From the NCBI GenBank assembly GCA_025935195.1, contig JAICVS010000024.1, forward strand, positions 1 to 39,038: a stretch of 39,038 nucleotides of DNA, given 5' to 3'. Positions 38,619-39,038 of this stretch are shown one piece after another (the first letter of the stretch is position 1; each line of letters starts with the position of its first letter). The position numbers were made by a program, and so were the translations under genes. The notes beneath the pieces are model-generated. The model had not been told where the DNA came from and did no database searches. It saw nothing but the letters and a program-made list of their open reading frames with translations. Source of the stretch: Ktedonobacterales bacterium (GTDB taxonomy: Bacteria; Chloroflexota; Ktedonobacteria; Ktedonobacterales; JADMIN01).

Positions 38619-38923
38619 GCGTACAGGACGTACTTACGAGCCTTCGCCAGCAGAGGGCGAAGGTGCGGGCGTCGGGCAAGGTGCAATGGTACGCGCAATG
38701 CCCGGCGCATGACGACCACGAACCGTCCCTCAGCATCACACAGCGGCCGGATGGCGGTGTGCTGCTGAAATGCCATCGTGGATGCGAGACAGAGGATGTG
38801 GTAGCCGCGCTCGGCTTGCAGTGGGCTGATCTCTTCCCGCCGCGTGTCGAGCTGGGCCGCCCGCGCGTCACGCGCTACCCAGTGAACGGCGCGATCCATC
38901 CCTCATTCCGCAGTTTGGATTGA
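38615..38923 (+). CDS. DNA primase-type CHC2 zinc-finger protein (short, element gene 4)
   Basis: 102 residues. AQCPAHDDHEPSLSI is followed by GVLLKCHRGCETEDVVAALGL, the C-x2-H ... C-x3-C zinc finger used by DnaG and by phage or plasmid primases at their N-terminus. After WADLFPP about 25 more residues follow and the frame stops at 38923. No TOPRIM or helicase domain is attached, unlike most primases of this kind; these may be encoded separately further right. It would bind template DNA. It strongly suggests that the segment is a phage, plasmid or integrative element. Confidence 0.8.
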   Translation: MSVQDVLTSLRQQRAKVRASGKVQWYAQCPAHDDHEPSLSITQRPDGGVLLKCHRGCETEDVVAALGLQWADLFPPRVELGRPRVTRYPVNGAIHPSFRSLD

Positions 38924-39005
38924 CCGTCCTGGAGGATATTGGATAGGGTGAACGCCAGGGGGCACCAAGCGGCTCCGCCTGCTGTGAGAGGGAGGCTGCG
39001 GCCGT

Positions 39006-39038
39006 ATGGGAACCCGCTTCGTTGTCGAGCACCTCAAT
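39006..39038 (+). CDS. Possible start of a further element gene (truncated by window)
   Basis: ATG 39006 begins MGTRFVVEHLN and stays open to the window edge; GGGAGG lies 11 bases or so upstream. Only 11 codons are visible, so this is tentative. It might carry the missing primase/helicase part. Confidence 0.3.
   Translation, partial: MGTRFVVEHLN

Overview
The window is GC-rich chromosomal DNA from a bacterium. Tightly packed operons with 4-base start/stop overlaps, two LLM-type flavin enzymes, a COG2170-type carboxylate-amine ligase beside a circularly permuted ATP-grasp protein, and several intergenic palindromic repeats fit a Chloroflexota (Ktedonobacteria-like) host. This placement is inferred from gene content and is not proved. 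No rRNA or tRNA gene, intact insertion sequence or CRISPR array was seen.

Layout. (1) 1-2947, plus strand: the tail of an unknown gene, then an ATP-grasp/carboxylate-amine ligase pair. (2) 2929-13820, minus strand: two operons that look like one CoA-thioester catabolic pathway. The right operon (7789-13820) encodes an LLM flavin oxidoreductase, a salicylyl-CoA/2-aminobenzoyl-CoA-type monooxygenase-reductase, an SDR, a methyltransferase, a crotonase-fold protein and a Rid-family protein. The left operon (2929-6080) encodes an ABM-domain protein, an acyl-CoA dehydrogenase, a phenylacetate-CoA-ligase-like enzyme and a small protein. Between them lie a BRO-N/GIY-YIG protein and a phased repeat array. 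(3) 14415-16566, plus strand: a less GC-rich cassette of a MauE-like membrane protein, a MauD-like thioredoxin protein broken by a frameshift at a run of G, a Tat-exported protein with 16 cysteines and a small unknown protein. (4) 16641-24128, minus strand: a two-component system, a lipoprotein and a MacAB-like efflux system (adaptor, ATPase, permease). An intergenic stretch here has a consensus sigma-70 promoter facing no gene, which suggests a non-coding RNA. (5) 24175-29291: a transposase remnant, a DUF6194 protein, a 905-residue protein with an APH-like kinase domain, a YdcZ transporter and an alpha/beta hydrolase. (6) 29950-34067, plus strand: yraN, a zinc-ribbon protein and the t6A operon tsaE-tsaB-rimI-tsaD. 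(7) 34125-37508: a membrane sensor-like protein without an output domain, a cupredoxin lipoprotein, a lone receiver domain and the 3' part of an LLM oxidoreductase gene. (8) 37509-39038: the start of a mobile-element-like segment with a strong -10 promoter, small proteins, an HTH protein and a primase-type zinc finger. It appears to interrupt the LLM gene.

The most unusual parts are the MauE/MauD/Cys-rich cassette, the candidate structured RNA at 19266-19464, the two loci carrying helically phased GGCAA/TTGCC arrays (7385-7549 and 29419-29561), and the 905-residue kinase-like protein.
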